Shown: one piece after another, positions 7,575 to 9,598 of the stretch | Layout: each line of letters opens with the position of its first letter | How positions within the stretch are numbered: the stretch's first letter is position 1 | DNA from: Pseudomonadota bacterium | GTDB taxonomy: Bacteria > Pseudomonadota > Alphaproteobacteria > Azospirillales > Azospirillaceae | NCBI GenBank assembly: GCA_023412175.1 | Contig: JAEYOB010000837.1 | Coordinates: forward strand, 1 to 9,598 | DNA: 9,598 bases | Direction of reading: 5' to 3' | Position numbers and translations under genes: made by a program | Notes under the pieces: model-generated | What the model saw: only the letters and a program-made list of their open reading frames with translations | Databases searched by the model: none | What the model was told of the DNA's origin: nothing

Positions 7575-8957
7575 TTACTGGTGCTGGTGCTGGGCGCTGC
7601 CAAAGGCGCCCAGGGCCGCACGCAGGTTGCTCTCGGAGTCGATCAGGAAGTTGGCACGCACGACGACGCGCTCGCCCTCCTCCAACCCGGCGTTGATCTG
7701 CACGAAGCCGTCGGCGCGGGTGCCGGCCTTGACCTCGCGCGGCTCGTAGCGGCCCTCGCCGACCTCGACCAGCACCGCTTGCCGCCGGCCGGTGTCGAGC
7801 AGCGCCGATTCCGGCACCACCAGCTCCGCCATGGTGCCAAGGTCAGCGTTCAACTGGACGGTGGCGTAGAGGTTGGGTTTCAGCAGGCCATCGGCGTTGG
7901 GCAGTTCGATGCGCACCTTGCCGGTGCGGCTCTCGGCGGTCAGCGTCGGGTAGACGAAGCTGACCTTGCCGGTGAACACCTGCCCCGGCAGCGAGTTGAC
8001 GGTGACGTCCACCTTCTGGCCCGGCTTGACGAAGCCGAGGTCCTGCTCGAACACGTCGGCGATCAGCCAGACATTCGAGAGGTCGGCGATGCGGTACAGC
8101 GTTTCGCCGGGCATGAAGCGCATGCCCTTAATGGCCCCCTTCTCCAGCACGATGCCGCCGGCCGCCGCGCGGTAGGTCAGCGTGCGCGACGCCTTGCCGG
8201 TCTTGCGCAACCGCTCGATCTCCTCCTCCGGCACGTCGAGGTTGCGCAGGCGCTGGAGCGACGCCTCGGCGAGGCCGTCCCCGCCGCCGGCCCGGCGCGC
8301 CACCAGATACTCCTGCTGGGCCAGCACCAGCTCGGGGCTGTAGACTTCCATCAGCGGCTGGCCCTTACGCACAGCGGCGCCGGTGGTGTCGACCAGCAGG
8401 GTTTCGATCCACGCCTCGAACTTCGGCGCCACGACGAACTGCCGGCGCTCGTCCACCTGCACGGTGCCGACGGCGCGCACCGGACGGGTGATGGTGCGCC
8501 GGGTCACCGCGTCGATGCGCACGCCGAGCTTCTGCACCTTGTCGGGGCTGACGGTGACGGTGCCGGACGTGATGTCCTCGCCTTCGTAGACCGGGATGTA
8601 GTCCATCCCCATGGAGTCCTTCTTCGGCACCGGCGAGGTGTCCGGCAAGCCCATAGGGTTGCGGTAGAAGAGGATCTTGCGTGGCCCGTTGGCCTTTGGC
8701 GCGGCGGCGGCCGGCGGCGAGGCGCCCTCACCCTCGTAGACCGGGATGTAGTCCATCCCCATGGAGTCCTTCTTCGGCACCGGCGAGGTGTCGGGAAGGC
8801 CCATCGGGTTCTTGTAGTAGAGGATCTTGGGATCAGCACCCGGCTGCGCCGCGGCGGGCGCACCGTGTCCATTGTGGCCGGGCTGCGCGAGCGCGGCCGC
8901 GCCGGCGGTGAGCGCACCGACCAGCAGGCCGGCGAGAACGATAGTAGAGCGAGTCAC
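7575..8957 (-). CDS. cusB: CusB-type adaptor with duplicated metal-binding domain
   Basis: This 460-residue periplasmic membrane-fusion protein links the CusA pump to the outer-membrane channel and hands metal to CusA. A signal peptide (1-24, ending AALA) precedes a short His-containing start (PGHNGHG). Two nearly identical heavy-metal-binding domains follow at ~44-77 and ~94-127, each with NPMGLPDTSPVPKKDSMGMD then YIPVYEGE; these Met-rich modules are the presumed Cu/Ag acceptor sites. The usual adaptor body comes next: a barrel-sandwich hybrid with alpha-hairpin (~165-290, including QPLMEVYSPELVLAQQEYL), a beta-barrel (~290-365) and a membrane-proximal part, ending AQHQHQ. One such N-terminal domain is common; two in tandem with near-identical DNA is unusual. 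The start is a GTG at 8957 overlapping the upstream stop (GTGA), with GGAGG 7 nt upstream, so coupled translation is likely. No frameshift is seen. Confidence 0.95.
   Translation of the reverse strand: MTRSTIVLAGLLVGALTAGAAALAQPGHNGHGAPAAAQPGADPKILYYKNPMGLPDTSPVPKKDSMGMDYIPVYEGEGASPPAAAAPKANGPRKILFYRNPMGLPDTSPVPKKDSMGMDYIPVYEGEDITSGTVTVSPDKVQKLGVRIDAVTRRTITRPVRAVGTVQVDERRQFVVAPKFEAWIETLLVDTTGAAVRKGQPLMEVYSPELVLAQQEYLVARRAGGGDGLAEASLQRLRNLDVPEEEIERLRKTGKASRTLTYRAAAGGIVLEKGAIKGMRFMPGETLYRIADLSNVWLIADVFEQDLGFVKPGQKVDVTVNSLPGQVFTGKVSFVYPTLTAESRTGKVRIELPNADGLLKPNLYATVQLNADLGTMAELVVPESALLDTGRRQAVLVEVGEGRYEPREVKAGTRADGFVQINAGLEEGERVVVRANFLIDSESNLRAALGAFGSAQHQHQ
8584..8642. repeat. Tandem domain repeat, copy 2 (59 bp core)
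   Basis: This block is identical base for base to 8734-8792, exactly 150 bp away, and encodes the second Met-rich domain of the CusB-like protein. Similarity continues with scattered changes to about 8679. The spacing is a whole number of codons (50), so the reading frame is kept. Confidence 0.9.
8734..8792. repeat. Tandem domain repeat, copy 1 (59 bp core)
   Basis: This is the partner of 8584-8642: 59 identical bases with a period of 150 bp, and diverged similarity continuing to about 8829. It encodes the first metal-binding domain. Conservation that includes third codon positions suggests a recent duplication or gene conversion rather than protein-level selection alone. Confidence 0.9.
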
Positions 8958-9598
8958 AGGTCACCTCCGATCAGGCGCTCGATCTCGGCCAGCCGGATCT
9001 GCTCCTCGAACGTCACGTTCACATGTTCGACCAGGGCGCGGCGCAGCGTCTGCTCGGCCAGCAGGACGCTGGGGAACTCCTCGCGCCCCAGCTCGTAGCC
9101 GCGCATGGCCGACTCCATGGCGATGCGTGCCTGCGGCAGCGTAGTGCCGCGCACAATGCGCTTGCGCTCCTTGAGCGCGCCGAGCATGGCGTAGGCCTCG
9201 TTCAGCTCGGTGCTCACCTCCAAGCGGAGCTGGTCGAGCTTGGCGCGCGCCGAGCCGGCCATGGACGTGGCCTCGCGCTGCTCGGCCCGCAGCCGGTCGG
9301 CGTAGAGCGGGATGTTGACCTCGACCATCGCCTGATAGGCCTCGAAGCGGCCCTCACGGCGGATGGCGCCGATGCCGAGCTCGACATCCGGGTACCAGCT
9401 GCGCTCGGTGAGCTGCCGGCTCTTGTCAGCCGACTGGACCTGCGCCTGGGCGGCGCGGATGGCCGGGTAGTCGGAGCGCGCCCGGTCGAGCAGCGCTTCC
9501 AGCGACAGCGTCTCCAGCGGTGGCACCGGGCGCGGCTGCGGCTTGGCCGGCAGCGGCGTGTCGGGCGAACGGGCCAGCAGCCCGTTGAGGCGCACCTG
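8954..9598 (-). CDS. TolC/CusC-type outer-membrane factor, partial
   Basis: This is the C-terminal part (about 214 residues) of an outer-membrane efflux protein of the OEP/TolC family, which forms the trimeric channel of the CusCBA complex. The frame is open through the right edge. The first residues seen (VRLNGLLARSPDTPLP) match the mid-protein LNxLLxRxPDxPL segment of the family, so the true start and roughly half the protein lie outside the window. The visible part holds the second OEP repeat: long helices (RARSDYPAIRAAQAQVQSA; SARAKLDQLRLEVSTELNEA) flanking a beta segment (WYPDVELGIGAI, then VEVNIPLYA), and a C-terminal coiled-coil helix ending RLIGGDL. The stop codon overlaps the GTG start of the adaptor gene (GTGA), placing it first in the visible part of the operon. 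By context it is the CusC equivalent, though the fragment alone cannot separate CusC from CzcC-type channels. Confidence 0.9.
   Translation of the reverse strand, partial: QVRLNGLLARSPDTPLPAKPQPRPVPPLETLSLEALLDRARSDYPAIRAAQAQVQSADKSRQLTERSWYPDVELGIGAIRREGRFEAYQAMVEVNIPLYADRLRAEQREATSMAGSARAKLDQLRLEVSTELNEAYAMLGALKERKRIVRGTTLPQARIAMESAMRGYELGREEFPSVLLAEQTLRRALVEHVNVTFEEQIRLAEIERLIGGDL

Noticed and set aside
7581..9098. 505-codon plus-strand open frame opposite the adaptor
   Set aside because: It is a complement artefact of GC-rich coding sequence; the minus-strand adaptor and outer-membrane genes explain the region fully.

Overview
The window is GC-rich and dominated by a heavy-metal (copper/silver) resistance cluster on the minus strand. 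Base composition, gene order and protein style (CusB with NPMGLPDTSPVPKKD heavy-metal domains, DUF411, DUF305) suggest a proteobacterium, most likely an alphaproteobacterium such as a Rhodospirillales member. That placement is an inference; no marker gene in the window fixes it. The mosaic of insertion-sequence fragments and a stray tRNA suggests an accessory region (plasmid or genomic island).

Layout on the minus strand, in transcription order from the right edge: the C-terminal half of a TolC/CusC-type outer-membrane factor (runs off the right end), a CusB-type periplasmic adaptor, a CusA-type RND pump, a CusF-type periplasmic copper chaperone, a DUF411 metal-binding protein, and possibly a small Arg/Cys-rich ORF. 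Genes are tightly packed: a GTGA stop/start overlap, a 15-nt gap, a 22-nt overlap and an 80-nt gap. One operon is therefore likely, with its promoter beyond the right edge. A second small periplasmic metal-associated gene, DUF305, lies at 407-832 on the same strand, about 2.5 kb further on and with its own upstream region.

Between DUF411 and DUF305 sits material unrelated to copper. It comprises a plus-strand gene for a 423-residue protein that looks like a HhH-type DNA-binding region joined to a PD-(D/E)XK-like nuclease domain (1023-2294), a run of GC-rich hairpins (2310-2453), an intact-looking but unusual tRNA-Gly(UCC) with encoded CCA (2494-2567), a remnant of an IS1595-type transposase (minus strand) and, directly abutting it, the C-terminal remnant of an IS110-type transposase (plus strand).

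Functionally, CusA, CusB and the outer-membrane factor should form a tripartite proton-driven efflux pump for Cu(I)/Ag(I) from the periplasm. The CusF-like protein would hand metal to the pump. DUF411 and DUF305 are Cys/His/Met-rich exported or membrane-anchored proteins that commonly accompany copper genes. The most unusual items are the nuclease-like protein, the atypical tRNA, and a recent-looking in-frame duplication of the metal-binding domain in CusB (59 identical bases at a period of 150 bp).
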